A DNA stretch of 58,681 nucleotides from an uncultured bacterium (GTDB lineage Bacteria > Cyanobacteriota > Vampirovibrionia > Gastranaerophilales > Gastranaerophilaceae). The stretch is taken from positions 1-58,681 of the forward strand of contig CASEYJ010000002.1 in assembly GCA_949292175.1 (NCBI GenBank), written 5' to 3'. Under the pieces are notes generated by a model. That model was not told the origin of the DNA. It searched no databases and saw only the letters and a program-made list of their open reading frames with translations. Of the stretch, positions 35,051 through 44,664 are shown one piece after another; the first letter of the stretch is position 1, and every line of letters starts with the position of its first letter. A program made the translations under genes and the position numbers.

Positions 35051-37729
35051 ATGACAACAAAAAACAAAAAGACAGTTGATAGCTTGGAAAAGGCGTTAAC
35101 AACCCCTTCTAAAGCTGTTGATACTGCTGAACAATTAGAATTACTAATTGAACGTGCAAAAAAAGCTCAAAAAATTTATGCAACTTATACTCAAGAACAA
35201 GTTGATGCGATTTTTAAAGCTGCTGCTACTGCTGCAGATAAGGCTCGTATCCCTCTTGCTAGAATGGCTTATGAAGAAACTGGCATGGGTGTTTTAGAAG
35301 ATAAGATTATCAAAAATCACTTCGCTTCTGAATACATCTACAACAAACATAAGAAAGCTAAAACTTGCGGCATAATTAAAGAAGATAAAGCTAACGGTAT
35401 TAAAATTGTTGCTGAACCTCTAGGTGTTATTGCTGGTATCGTTCCTACAACTAACCCAACTTCAACAGCAATTTTCAAATCATTAATCGCATTAAAAACA
35501 AGAAATGCTATTATATTCTCACCACACCCAAGAGCTACTAAATCAACAATTGAAGCTGCAAAAATCGTTTTGGAAGCTGCTGTTAAAGCAGGTGCTCCTG
35601 AAGATATTATCGGTTGGATTGATGTTCCTTCAATCGAATTGTCAAACCAATTGATGCACCACCAAGACATAGCTTGCATCTTGGCAACAGGTGGTCCTGG
35701 CATGGTTAAAGCGGCTTATTCTTCAGGTAACCCAGCATTGGGTGTTGGCCCTGGTAACGCAGCTGCTGTTATTGATGAAACTGCTGATATCCAAATGGCT
35801 GTTTCTTCAATCCTTATGTCAAAAACTTTCGACAACGGTATGATTTGTGCTTCTGAACAATCTGTTGTTGTTGTTGAAAAAGTTTACGAAGAAGTTAAGA
35901 AAGAATTTATTTACAGAGGTGCATACTTACTTTCTCAAGCTGATGAAAAGAAAATGATTGCACTTCCATTCATCGATCCAAAACGTGGAACTGCTCACCC
36001 TGACATCGTTGGTCAAAGCGCTCACAGAATCGCTGAACTTTCAGGTTTTGAAGTTCCTAAGAATGCAAAAATTCTTTTGGCAGAAAGACCATCAGTAGAT
36101 TGGGAAGATCCATTCTCAAGAGAAAAATTGTCACCAATCTTGACTATGTATAAAGCAAAAGACTTCGAAGAAGCTGCAGAAATGGCTTATGAACTAGTTT
36201 CTAAAGGTGGTGCAGGTCACACTGCTGATTTATACACAGATGCTCGTCGTCAAGAAAGAATTGACAGATATGCTGAAAAAATGCCAGCTTGCAGAGTTCT
36301 AATCAACTCTCCATCAGCACTTGGTGGTATCGGTGATTTGTTCAACTTCAAGTTAGAACCATCTCTATCTCTAGGTTGCGGTTCTTGGGGTAAGAACGCT
36401 ATTTCCGGTAATATCGGTGTTGAAAACTTATTGAACTACAAAACTGTTGCTGAAAGGAGAGAAAATATGCTCTGGTTTAAGGTTCCACCTAAAGTTTACT
36501 TCAAGAGAGGTGCAGTAGATCTTGCTCTTCGTGAACTTCAAGGTAAAAAACGTGCATTCATCGTAACCGACAGATTCTTATTCAACTCTGGTGCGGTTGA
36601 TAGCATTGTTAACGTATTGGATGAAATCGGTATTGATCACCAAATCTTCTTTGATGTAAAACCGGATCCAACATTGTCTACAATTAATCAAGCTATGGAA
36701 ATCATCAGACCATATGAACCTGATGTAATTATCTCATTAGGTGGCGGTTCTCCAATGGATGCTGCAAAAATTATGTGGTTATTGTATGAACAACCAGATA
36801 CAGATTTCTCAGATATCGCTATGAGATTCCTTGATATCAGAAAGAGAATTTGTAGAATACCTGATCTTGGTAAGAAAGCTACTATGGTTGCTATCCCAAC
36901 AACTTCTGGTACTGGTTCTGAAGTTACTCCATTTGCGATTATCACAGATGATGAAACTCACGTTAAATACGCAATTGCAGATTATGCGTTGACTCCAAAT
37001 ATGGCTATTATTGACCCTAACTTCGTTGATGGTATGCCTAAAGGTTTGACTGCCGCTTCTGGTATTGACGCTTTAGTTCACGCTTTGGAAGCTTACGTTT
37101 CTTGTATGGCTACAAACTTCACTAACTCAAATGCTTTGGAAGCAAGCAAACTTGTATTCAGATATTTGGAAAGATCTTACACTGAAGGTGCTAATGATCC
37201 GATTGCAAGAGAAAAAATGCACTATGCTGCAACAATTGCAGGTATGGCATTTGCTAACTCATTCTTAGGTTTGTGCCACTCTATGGCTCACAAATTGGGT
37301 GCTATGTTTAGCGTTCCTCACGGTGTTGCTAACGCTTTGTTAATCAGACAGGTTATCAAGTACAACGCAACTGATTGTCCTAAGAAACAAGCAATCTTCC
37401 CTCAATACAGATTCCCTAACGCAAAAGCTAAGTATGGCCAAGTTGCTGATGAATTAGGTTTGGGCGGAAAGAATGATGACGAAAAAGTTGAATTGTTGAT
37501 TGAAGCAATCGATAAATTGATGAAGTCCATTAACCTTCCAAATTCTATCAAAGACTTTGGTGTTACTGAAGCTGAATTCAATGAAAAATTGGATGAAATG
37601 GTTGAACTTGCATTCGACGACCAATGTACTGGTGCAAACCCAGCATATCCGTTGATGGAAGATATCAAAACTATTTACCAAGATGCGTTTAACGGTGTTG
37701 TAAGAGACTATTACGCAAAAACAAAATAG
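35051..37729 (+). CDS. adhE: Bifunctional aldehyde-alcohol dehydrogenase AdhE
   Basis: 892 residues from the ATG at 35051 (AAGGAG ribosome site; the longer frame from 34976 has none). The N-terminal CoA-acylating aldehyde dehydrogenase half (about 1-440) has the catalytic Cys in NGMICASEQS. The C-terminal iron-dependent alcohol dehydrogenase half (about 470-892) has GGGSPMDAAK, SGTGSEVTPF and HSMAHKLG. It reduces acetyl-CoA to ethanol, reoxidising two NADH, and assembles into filaments (spirosomes) in other bacteria. Codon choice is more optimised than in neighbours, consistent with high expression. Confidence 0.97.
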   Translation: MTTKNKKTVDSLEKALTTPSKAVDTAEQLELLIERAKKAQKIYATYTQEQVDAIFKAAATAADKARIPLARMAYEETGMGVLEDKIIKNHFASEYIYNKHKKAKTCGIIKEDKANGIKIVAEPLGVIAGIVPTTNPTSTAIFKSLIALKTRNAIIFSPHPRATKSTIEAAKIVLEAAVKAGAPEDIIGWIDVPSIELSNQLMHHQDIACILATGGPGMVKAAYSSGNPALGVGPGNAAAVIDETADIQMAVSSILMSKTFDNGMICASEQSVVVVEKVYEEVKKEFIYRGAYLLSQADEKKMIALPFIDPKRGTAHPDIVGQSAHRIAELSGFEVPKNAKILLAERPSVDWEDPFSREKLSPILTMYKAKDFEEAAEMAYELVSKGGAGHTADLYTDARRQERIDRYAEKMPACRVLINSPSALGGIGDLFNFKLEPSLSLGCGSWGKNAISGNIGVENLLNYKTVAERRENMLWFKVPPKVYFKRGAVDLALRELQGKKRAFIVTDRFLFNSGAVDSIVNVLDEIGIDHQIFFDVKPDPTLSTINQAMEIIRPYEPDVIISLGGGSPMDAAKIMWLLYEQPDTDFSDIAMRFLDIRKRICRIPDLGKKATMVAIPTTSGTGSEVTPFAIITDDETHVKYAIADYALTPNMAIIDPNFVDGMPKGLTAASGIDALVHALEAYVSCMATNFTNSNALEASKLVFRYLERSYTEGANDPIAREKMHYAATIAGMAFANSFLGLCHSMAHKLGAMFSVPHGVANALLIRQVIKYNATDCPKKQAIFPQYRFPNAKAKYGQVADELGLGGKNDDEKVELLIEAIDKLMKSINLPNSIKDFGVTEAEFNEKLDEMVELAFDDQCTGANPAYPLMEDIKTIYQDAFNGVVRDYYAKTK

Positions 37730-37754
37730 TTTGTTGTAAAACTAACTTAAAAAG

Positions 37755-37787
37755 AAAGACCGCCTAATTCTAGGTGGTCTTTTTTTA
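37755..37787. terminator. Bidirectional terminator between adhE and the TolC gene
   Basis: 12-bp stem (37755-37766 with 37771-37782, one G-T pair), 4-nt loop, T-runs on both strands. Confidence 0.85.
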
Positions 37788-37805
37788 TGAAAAGTAAATT
37801 GAAAA

Positions 37806-39296
37806 TTATTTTTTATTATGTTTATTATGCTTTATTTCGGCTTGATCGCAATTTAGAACTTTATTTAGGTGTTCAATAAGTTCATCTGAGTGGTATTGCA
37901 CGGCGTGTTCAGTTTTGTGGTGAATGTCAACGATATGAAGGTGCATAGCCATTTCTACTTGTATTAAGGCTATGTTATAGTTATATAGTGCATCTACATA
38001 TGATGTAATTGCTGAAATATAATCTTTTCTGGCGTTTTGTAGGGCGATGTATGAGACGGTATCATTTTTGTATGATTCGTCAATGAGGTTTAAATTATTT
38101 ACTGCTTGTTCGACTTCAAGGCGTGATACGGGAATTTCTCTTGCAGTTTTATCTACGTTGTTAAAAGCTCTTTTTACTTCAAATGAGAGGTCTTTTTTGA
38201 ATAGTGTAATTTCGTTTTCTGCCAGATTAACTTGAGCTTCAGCACCCTTGATGCTATGACGTAACTCCATTGGGTTTACTGCTGTTGTTAAGTTTACGCC
38301 AACTCGAAAGCTATTATCTGTAACTTGATTTGTATTATACATTCCATATCCTGCATTTGCAGTTAAATCAGGAAGATAAGTCCTCTTGATATAAAGTAGA
38401 GATTGTTCCATTGCGTTTCTTGTAGAAATAAGTACATTCAAGTCTGGGCTATTGTCATAGGCTATTTGAACGGCTTTATTCATTGGGAACCCAAATTCTT
38501 GAGGAGTGAAATCTTTTAGGGTAATTGTTTTGGTGCCGTATTTGTAGTCATCAATGAAATTGAAAGTTTCTGTGTTCTTTATTGTGTAATCCGGCTGAGC
38601 TTCAAGATACATAGAATTGCTTAAGTCGATTTTTGCATTTTTATATTCGTTTTCGGCTTCGATTAGCTGTATGTTTGCTTCTTTTAAATGGAGTTCGGCG
38701 GTTGCTATGTCCGGTTTTTTCTTGTTTTTAGCAAGTTTTACGTAATTTTCGTTTATTTCGACATTGTTTTTTGCAATTGCAAGAATAGCTTTGGCTCTTA
38801 GAAGCTTATAATATTTTGCTTTTACATCAAATAGAGTTGAGCAAAGGCTGTCAAGAAATTCGTACTCGGCTCCGATTTTATAAAATTCTTCCATTCTTAT
38901 GTAGGCTGTGGTTTTTCCAAAATTCCATACTAGTTTATTCACAGTTAGGGATACTGCGGGCAGTTCTCTGTAATGACTGTCATAGTAAATATTATCAGAG
39001 TTATTTTCATTGTAAAAACCTACCCCCGCACCAATTACTGGAAAATATTGTGCTTTCGCAATACCAAGGTTACTTTTTGCTATATCAAGGTTGTATTTTT
39101 GGCGTCTAATTTTGGGACTGTTTTTAAACGCTGCTGATATACAATCTACTATTGAAATAGACTTGCCATCAGTTATTTCTACTGGATGGAAAAGGTCAGT
39201 TTCATCAACATCTTCTATTGCTTGAACACATCCAACGGAAGTTAGCGTTGTTACCACAAATAAAACTGTTATCCAAATGCTCTTTTTTATATTCAT
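37806..39296 (-). CDS. TolC-family outer membrane protein with His-rich tail
   Basis: 496 residues from the second in-frame ATG (39296), which starts a signal peptide (MNIKKSIWITVLF; cleavage near VQA-IED, or lipidation at the nearby Cys of SVGC). Two OEP repeats follow (about 50-250 and 275-450), with the alternating helix/strand pattern of trimeric efflux channels (SAAFKNSPKIRRQKYNLDIAK, AYDNSPDLNVLISTRNAMEQ). The C-terminal 45 residues are His-rich (HLHIVDIHHK, HNKHNKK), which is unusual for TolC and suggests metal contact. No pump genes are adjacent. Confidence 0.87.
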   Translation of the reverse strand: MNIKKSIWITVLFVVTTLTSVGCVQAIEDVDETDLFHPVEITDGKSISIVDCISAAFKNSPKIRRQKYNLDIAKSNLGIAKAQYFPVIGAGVGFYNENNSDNIYYDSHYRELPAVSLTVNKLVWNFGKTTAYIRMEEFYKIGAEYEFLDSLCSTLFDVKAKYYKLLRAKAILAIAKNNVEINENYVKLAKNKKKPDIATAELHLKEANIQLIEAENEYKNAKIDLSNSMYLEAQPDYTIKNTETFNFIDDYKYGTKTITLKDFTPQEFGFPMNKAVQIAYDNSPDLNVLISTRNAMEQSLLYIKRTYLPDLTANAGYGMYNTNQVTDNSFRVGVNLTTAVNPMELRHSIKGAEAQVNLAENEITLFKKDLSFEVKRAFNNVDKTAREIPVSRLEVEQAVNNLNLIDESYKNDTVSYIALQNARKDYISAITSYVDALYNYNIALIQVEMAMHLHIVDIHHKTEHAVQYHSDELIEHLNKVLNCDQAEIKHNKHNKK

Positions 39297-39395
39297 ACCA
39301 ATTAATCGCAATTCTTATATTCTTTATAATCTTATATTATCACATAAATTTTTATTAAAATTATTGCGATTTTAATATGGATTTTTACAAACCTC

Positions 39396-39426
39396 TTGAC
39401 TTGGAGTGTACTCCAGAGGTTAAAAT
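39396..39426 (+). promoter_or_regulatory. MerR-type promoter of the flavodoxin gene
   Basis: TTGACT (39396-39401) and TAAAAT (39421-39426) are separated by 19 nt, the overlong spacer used by MerR-family activators. The spacer contains the dyad TGGAGT (39402-39407), GT, ACTCCA (39410-39415). No merR gene lies in the window. Confidence 0.75.
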
Positions 39427-39496
39427 AAAAATGACAAAGGTTGAGTTTAGAGCGTTGGTAAAATATTTATAATAAATAGAAAGACAGGGTGACTTT

Positions 39497-39979
39497 ATGG
39501 ACGGTAAAAAAATTCTAATTGCTTATTATTCGTATTCAGGAAACACAAAGTCTATTTCTGAAAAAATTCAGAAGATAGTTGGTGGTGATTTGTTTGAAAT
39601 CATTCCAATAAAAGATTATCCAAGAGATTATAATGAAGTTGTAAGTTTAGCAAAGGTTGAAAAAATAAATGATGTAAGGCCGGAATTAGCTGCGGAGTGT
39701 GATTTGAGCGTATATGATATTATATTTGTTGGAACTCCGGTATGGTGGTATACAATGGCTTCACCTATGAAGACATTCCTGACAAAATATAACTATGATG
39801 GCAAAATTGTTATTCCATTTTGCACTCATGGGGGTGGAGGAGCTTCTAATACCTATACAGATATTAAAAGCTTGTTACCAAATTCTAGAATTTTAGATGG
39901 TTTTACCGTTTATGAAAATTCTGCGACAATTGATGATATTAGAATGTGGATTGAAAAATTAGGTATATTGAATCGGTAA
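39497..39979 (+). CDS. Flavodoxin
   Basis: 160-residue FMN-binding protein. The phosphate-binding loop is YYSYSGNTKS (about residues 10-19), and the GTPVWWYTMASPM and FCTHGGGGASN loops flank the isoalloxazine, typical of the flavodoxin_4 group. It acts as a low-potential electron carrier or quinone/stress reductase in the cytoplasm. The MerR-type promoter upstream suggests induction by a thiol-reactive, redox or metal signal; this is inference from the DNA site. Confidence 0.92.
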   Translation: MDGKKILIAYYSYSGNTKSISEKIQKIVGGDLFEIIPIKDYPRDYNEVVSLAKVEKINDVRPELAAECDLSVYDIIFVGTPVWWYTMASPMKTFLTKYNYDGKIVIPFCTHGGGGASNTYTDIKSLLPNSRILDGFTVYENSATIDDIRMWIEKLGILNR

Positions 39980-40010
39980 AAATTTAAAATTTAATTATAA
40001 TTTTTGAATT

Positions 40011-40051
40011 ATCGGCGGTTGACTGTTTTTTCGGTTAACCGCTGATTTTTT
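40011..40051 (+). terminator. Intrinsic terminator of the flavodoxin gene
   Basis: About 13-bp stem (ATCGGCGGTTGAC against GTTAACCGCTGAT, two G-T pairs) with a T-rich loop and T6 tail. Confidence 0.8.
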
Positions 40052-40098
40052 AGCAAAAAATAATTTTAGCGGTTTTAAAACTATAAGATGGAGAAATC

Positions 40099-40506
40099 AT
40101 GTTAACATTTAATGGAATTGTAAATAGATCATTAGGTTTTAAACCTTACAAGGTCGCTAACAAAACGGCTTGGGTAAAAAAAATTAAATATAAAGATGGG
40201 TATAAGGATGTATTTAAAAAGCTTCCATCAAGTACTGTAATTAGACAGGCCGTAAATGCCAAGGGTTTAGTATGTGCTAAAATGGCTTTACTTCATAATG
40301 GTAATGAAATGCAATCCTACATAGGGGCTTCTAATGGCAGTAGAGTTATTCATATAGCTAAGCCGGTTGGAACTGGAACTTTTGCTTATACCAGACATCA
40401 CTATGACTCAGCAAAAGGCAAATTAGTTCCTCTTATAAGCGGGTTTAAAAATAATAGCATTTACTCGTTTATGTATAAGGTTAAGATGCACTTAGGTATA
40501 AGTTAA
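40099..40506 (+). CDS. Hypothetical protein
   Basis: 135 residues, basic (pI clearly high), no signal peptide, GATGGAG ribosome site. It appears mostly beta (YIGASNGSRVIHIAKPVGTGTFAYTRHHYD) with a short C-terminal helix. No recognised family. Monocistronic between terminators at 40011 and 40535. Confidence 0.62.
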   Translation: MLTFNGIVNRSLGFKPYKVANKTAWVKKIKYKDGYKDVFKKLPSSTVIRQAVNAKGLVCAKMALLHNGNEMQSYIGASNGSRVIHIAKPVGTGTFAYTRHHYDSAKGKLVPLISGFKNNSIYSFMYKVKMHLGIS

Positions 40507-40534
40507 AAAGGATAACGAAACTGCTTGAAATTAA

Positions 40535-40561
40535 AAAAAGACGAGGTCAACTCGTCTTTTT
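40535..40561. terminator. Bidirectional terminator
   Basis: 11-bp perfect stem (40535-40545 with 40551-40561), 5-nt loop, A/T runs on both sides. It serves the 40099 gene and malQ. Confidence 0.85.
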
Positions 40562-40581
40562 AATTACATTTTTTTGTACTT

Positions 40582-42612
40582 TTATTGATTTTCTTGAGGG
40601 TACAAGTCTTGCATCATTTGAATATAGTCATCTGCAAGGTCTTTATAGCCAGGATTTATTCCGCTCTTATTTGTTCTGTCAAGAAAATCCTTTGGAAATA
40701 CCCGACTCCAATATGGTAATAGAGCTTCCGGAGTCGTTTTCATTTTATATTTGTCTTCCATTCCATTCCAATATCCGGGAATATTTGGACGATAATAAAT
40801 TCCAAGAGCATCTTGTAATGTCGTTTGAACTTGTTTTACATTTTTTCTTGTGTAATGCCATTTCATAAGTTCTTTCATTACTAAATCTTTGTCTTTTAAC
40901 TCTTCATCTGTCAGTTTTAATTCGTTTTTGCAGAATTCTCTAAATAGAGCAGGTGAGTTTAACCCGTTTTTAGTTGAATCTAAATAATTTGCAATTTTTT
41001 TAGGTTTGTTCTCTAACAGTAAATCTACATATTCTCTTAATGGTGGTAAATCGTGGTTGCCTGTTAGAAGTGCAATGTTTTTCTGCCCCTTTAATTGGTT
41101 TGGTGCTGAAATATTATTTCTATCGTGTGGTTTTTTGATATCTTCTCCAATGCCCATTGCAACAGGAATTCGCTGGCTGATAAAATCATTTCCGAATTTT
41201 TCTTTAAATTCTTTGTATGCAGGAGTTTCGGCTAAAGGTCCAAAATCTTCTAATATATAGCAATCCTCAGGTTTTTTTCCTTCCTCTTCTGCTACTCGCA
41301 TAAATAATTCAAACATATTTTCTCCAAGAGAATTTCTCTTTTTGTCTACGCGAACAACCCATTCTGGTCTGAAGAAACTTTGCCCCATTCCGCCTTGTTC
41401 TTTCGGCGCAAAAATGCTATCACCTTTTAAGATTCTGCCGTCAGATGTTTTATATTCAGTTGGAATTTCTGCTCTATTGATGTATCCGACAAAGTGGTCT
41501 AATCTTAAGTCACCTTCATTAATAAGTTTGCGTAATGAATTTTCTTGGTATTCCCAGAATTTTGGAGAATCATAGTCGTATAATGCGTGTCCCCAAACTT
41601 GAGTTCTAGGGTATGCTGCCTCTGGAGGACAACCGCTTACTCTTATCGGTTTATAATTTTTGTCTAATAAAAACATATCTTTATTTGCCCATACATCGAC
41701 ACCATTAGGATCAACACCTATGGCTAAATCCAGTATTAAATTTATGCCTTTAGACTTTAACTGATTATTAAATTGTGTGAATTGTTTGTCGTATAAAAAC
41801 TGTTCGAACTTAAACAATTCAATTTTTTTCATGACATTTTTGATATCTTTGTTTGAAAGTTCACCTGATAAAGTCTGTTTCAAGACTTCGTTAAGAGGTT
41901 CCCCTAGTTTTTCTGCTGTTTCTGGTAGTGTTTGAAGTTTTTTGGGCCACTGTCTCCAGTTGTCACCGTATATTGTTGAAATTCCATTGTAAGCAGCATA
42001 TGTATCTAACCAAAGTGAAGCATTTTCTTTTACAAATTTGCTGTATTCTCTTTTTAATGGATGTGTTTTGTCTAGTTTTACAAAGTTATCATAAGCTTTT
42101 TCGAATCGGGGGTCTTTTTGTCCTTTTAACATTTCTTTTGTGAATACCGGAGATGTTATGTCATCCGGTAAATCTGATTTTTTCAAAATAGAACCGTATT
42201 CTGGTTTTACTAGCTCATTTAAATTTACAAGGTATTTGTTCTTACTGAAACGTCCTGTGGAGTTATACGGGCATAAATCATCCCCAAGTGCAAACAGCGG
42301 ATTGAAAATCCAATGAGTTTGCTTTGACTCGTGTAGAAAGTCTATAAATTTATCAGTTTGAGGGTCTAAAAATTGTCCGCAATAAGAACGAGTCGCAGGT
42401 AAACTAGAAATGTGGAATAACATTCCTCTCTGTTTTACATTTCCCTTTCCGTCTATACCGGTAAAAGGAATAGCATTATATACGTTAGTTCTCACAAAAG
42501 AGTCTTTTTGTGAATAACTTGGAGTTACACTATTTTTTTGTTGTATATTATCAATTCTTTTAGCTGAAATTTTATTGCTAAAATTATACATTAAGATACT
42601 GTTTATTTTCAT
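40582..42612 (-). CDS. malQ: 4-alpha-glucanotransferase with N-terminal extension
   Basis: 676 residues, GH77 amylomaltase that transfers alpha-1,4-glucan segments in maltodextrin/glycogen metabolism. Residues 1-60 are a non-enzymatic, Ser/Lys/Asn-rich extension ending IPFTGI. The GH77 domain starts at RGMLFHISSLP (about 63). Active-site blocks: DLAIGVDPNG, LRLDHFVGYI (nucleophile Asp), ILEDFGPLAE (general acid Glu) and TGNHDLPPL. With the GH57 enzyme at 7597 it suggests alpha-glucan storage or scavenging. The start is uncertain: AAGGA abuts the first ATG. Confidence 0.92.
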   Translation of the reverse strand: MKINSILMYNFSNKISAKRIDNIQQKNSVTPSYSQKDSFVRTNVYNAIPFTGIDGKGNVKQRGMLFHISSLPATRSYCGQFLDPQTDKFIDFLHESKQTHWIFNPLFALGDDLCPYNSTGRFSKNKYLVNLNELVKPEYGSILKKSDLPDDITSPVFTKEMLKGQKDPRFEKAYDNFVKLDKTHPLKREYSKFVKENASLWLDTYAAYNGISTIYGDNWRQWPKKLQTLPETAEKLGEPLNEVLKQTLSGELSNKDIKNVMKKIELFKFEQFLYDKQFTQFNNQLKSKGINLILDLAIGVDPNGVDVWANKDMFLLDKNYKPIRVSGCPPEAAYPRTQVWGHALYDYDSPKFWEYQENSLRKLINEGDLRLDHFVGYINRAEIPTEYKTSDGRILKGDSIFAPKEQGGMGQSFFRPEWVVRVDKKRNSLGENMFELFMRVAEEEGKKPEDCYILEDFGPLAETPAYKEFKEKFGNDFISQRIPVAMGIGEDIKKPHDRNNISAPNQLKGQKNIALLTGNHDLPPLREYVDLLLENKPKKIANYLDSTKNGLNSPALFREFCKNELKLTDEELKDKDLVMKELMKWHYTRKNVKQVQTTLQDALGIYYRPNIPGYWNGMEDKYKMKTTPEALLPYWSRVFPKDFLDRTNKSGINPGYKDLADDYIQMMQDLYPQENQ

Positions 42613-42770
42613 TCCTTATACCCCACAAAACTAAGTTAGTATAATATTTTATACCGCAACATATTTTTTTTTGCTAACAAAATAGCAAAATTGAAACATA
42701 ACTTCAAATAAGAAGCTATATTATTCTACCATAAAGATTGGGTTGTAGATATTCATTAGCCTTTAATTCT

Positions 42771-42844
42771 AAAAAAACAGTAAAAATTTTATCTATTTTT
42801 GCCATTTTGTTGTTTGGAAAATTTCATAAAATTCTTACTGTTTT
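42771..42844 (-). terminator. Long-loop terminator ending the glycan operon
   Basis: 19-bp inverted repeat with one mismatch (42774-42792 with 42826-42844) and a 33-nt loop, followed on the minus strand by T7. It lies 24 nt beyond the ABC transporter stop. The rest of the 42613-42867 spacer is AT-rich and shows no gene. Confidence 0.65.
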
Positions 42845-42867
42845 AATTTATGTTTTAGTTTATTGGT

Positions 42868-44664
42868 TTAAATGCTGACTTCTTGTTTCTTAAATTGCAT
42901 TTCATAAAGAGTTCTATACTGCCCTTTTTCAATTTTAATCAATTCTTCGTGCGAACCAATTTCTGCAATTTCGCCTTGATTAATTACTACAATCTTATCA
43001 GCATTTTGAACAGTTGAAAGTCTATGAGCAATTACAAATACTGTTTTGTCTTGCATCAAGTTATCAATAGCTTTTTGAACGATAGCTTCTGCTTTGTTGT
43101 CCAAAGCGCTGGTTGCTTCATCAAGAATAAGAATAGGAGCGTTCTTTAAAAATGCACGAGCAATTGCAACTCTTTGTTTTTGACCTCCCGATAATAAAAT
43201 TCCGCGTTCCCCAATTTGGGTATTTAAACCATCTTTTAATGAAGCAATAAAATCGTCTAAATAAGCCATTTTTATAGCTTTATTAATATCTTCATCTGTT
43301 GCAGATTCATTTCCAAGTAAGATATTATCTCTTATTGTGCCTGAGAATAAGAAGTTATCTTGGAATACAACCGCAATGTTTTGTCTTAATGATTCTAATG
43401 TGAAGTCTCTGATGTCTACACCATCAATCATAATCGCACCGGATTTTACATCGTAAAATCGAGGGAGTAAATTAACAATTGTTGTTTTTCCTCCGCCGGA
43501 ATTCCCTACTAAAGCGAAGGTTTCACCCTTTCTGATATCTAAATTAACATTTTTAAGTACAGGAACATTTTCTACATATTCAAAATTAACATCAATAAAT
43601 TGTATACGCGAATGTTCACGTGGCATTACCTTTGCATTTTCTCTATCTCTAATTGCTGGGACTGAATCTAGCAGTTCAAAAATTCTCTCTATTGAGAAGA
43701 ATGAAAATTGTACAGCGTTGAGGTTATTACCGATATTTTTTACAGGAGTGTATAGTAAAATAAGCGCAGTGATAAATGAAACAAAGTTACCACTTGTTAT
43801 TGTTCCTGACATAATTAAATGGCTACCATATCCAATTGCAGCTGCAATCCCTATTGATACAATTACGTGCATCAATGGTGATAACCATTGAGTTTTTTGC
43901 ACCATTTTAATTCTTAATTTAAATACGTTTTTAAGTATCCAGAAAAATTTATTTTCTTCATGTTTTGATAAATTGTATGAGGTAATTGTCTTGTTACCTG
44001 CAAAAGCTTCATTATAAGCTGTGATAATTGCTGCATCTGCGACAACTGTTTTATCCAAAACACTTTTGATTCTTTTTTGTAATGCTGAAACCGGAGCAAA
44101 AGCACAAGCAAGTATCAAGACTGCTATAAGTGCAAGTTGCCAAGAATTGTAGAATAGTACGCATACAAGTGAAATAGATGAAAATATTCTTTGAGTAAAT
44201 ACGCTAAGGTTATCTAACAATCCTGTACACGCAATGTCTGCTTGGTTATTGAATTGGAAAACTACATCTCCGGAATTTCTTGTGTCATAAAAAGATGTTG
44301 GAAATGTCAGCAATTTTTTAAATAAATCAAATTTTAATCCGTTTGTAATTCGTCCTCCAACCCAAGTCGAAAGGTATGATGACAAATATTTTAATCCACC
44401 TTGGATAGAAGTAAATGCAACAATCCCTAATGGAATATACCAAGGAGATGAAATGCTTTTTTCAACCATTACCAAATCCATATAAGGTTTTAAAGCCAGC
44501 GCAATTATGGCATCTAATGACCCTATCGGAATACATATCAGCATCGAACACAATGCTCTAAACCATACGGGTTTAACGTAAGGCCACATACGACGATAAT
44601 TTACAACAAATCTTAGTTGTAAAATTTTATTTATTTTGTCGGCTATAAATTTATTCTTTATCAT
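42868..44664 (-). CDS. MsbA/PglK-type ABC exporter
   Basis: 598 residues: a six-helix transmembrane domain (about 30-330) fused to an ATPase. Walker A GNSGGGKTT (about 388), signature LSGGQKQR, Walker B ILILDEATSALD and switch AHRLST are intact, so it is an active homodimeric half-transporter. As last gene of the glycan operon, it probably flips the lipid-linked saccharide or a glycolipid across the inner membrane. No Wzx flippase or Wzm/Wzt pair is present to do this job. It overlaps the upstream glycosyltransferase by 14 nt. Confidence 0.93.
   Translation of the reverse strand: MIKNKFIADKINKILQLRFVVNYRRMWPYVKPVWFRALCSMLICIPIGSLDAIIALALKPYMDLVMVEKSISSPWYIPLGIVAFTSIQGGLKYLSSYLSTWVGGRITNGLKFDLFKKLLTFPTSFYDTRNSGDVVFQFNNQADIACTGLLDNLSVFTQRIFSSISLVCVLFYNSWQLALIAVLILACAFAPVSALQKRIKSVLDKTVVADAAIITAYNEAFAGNKTITSYNLSKHEENKFFWILKNVFKLRIKMVQKTQWLSPLMHVIVSIGIAAAIGYGSHLIMSGTITSGNFVSFITALILLYTPVKNIGNNLNAVQFSFFSIERIFELLDSVPAIRDRENAKVMPREHSRIQFIDVNFEYVENVPVLKNVNLDIRKGETFALVGNSGGGKTTIVNLLPRFYDVKSGAIMIDGVDIRDFTLESLRQNIAVVFQDNFLFSGTIRDNILLGNESATDEDINKAIKMAYLDDFIASLKDGLNTQIGERGILLSGGQKQRVAIARAFLKNAPILILDEATSALDNKAEAIVQKAIDNLMQDKTVFVIAHRLSTVQNADKIVVINQGEIAEIGSHEELIKIEKGQYRTLYEMQFKKQEVSI

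Noticed and set aside
39431..39472. 13-codon ORF just after the flavodoxin promoter
   Set aside because: Its ATG lies at about the transcription start with no ribosome site; no evidence of translation.
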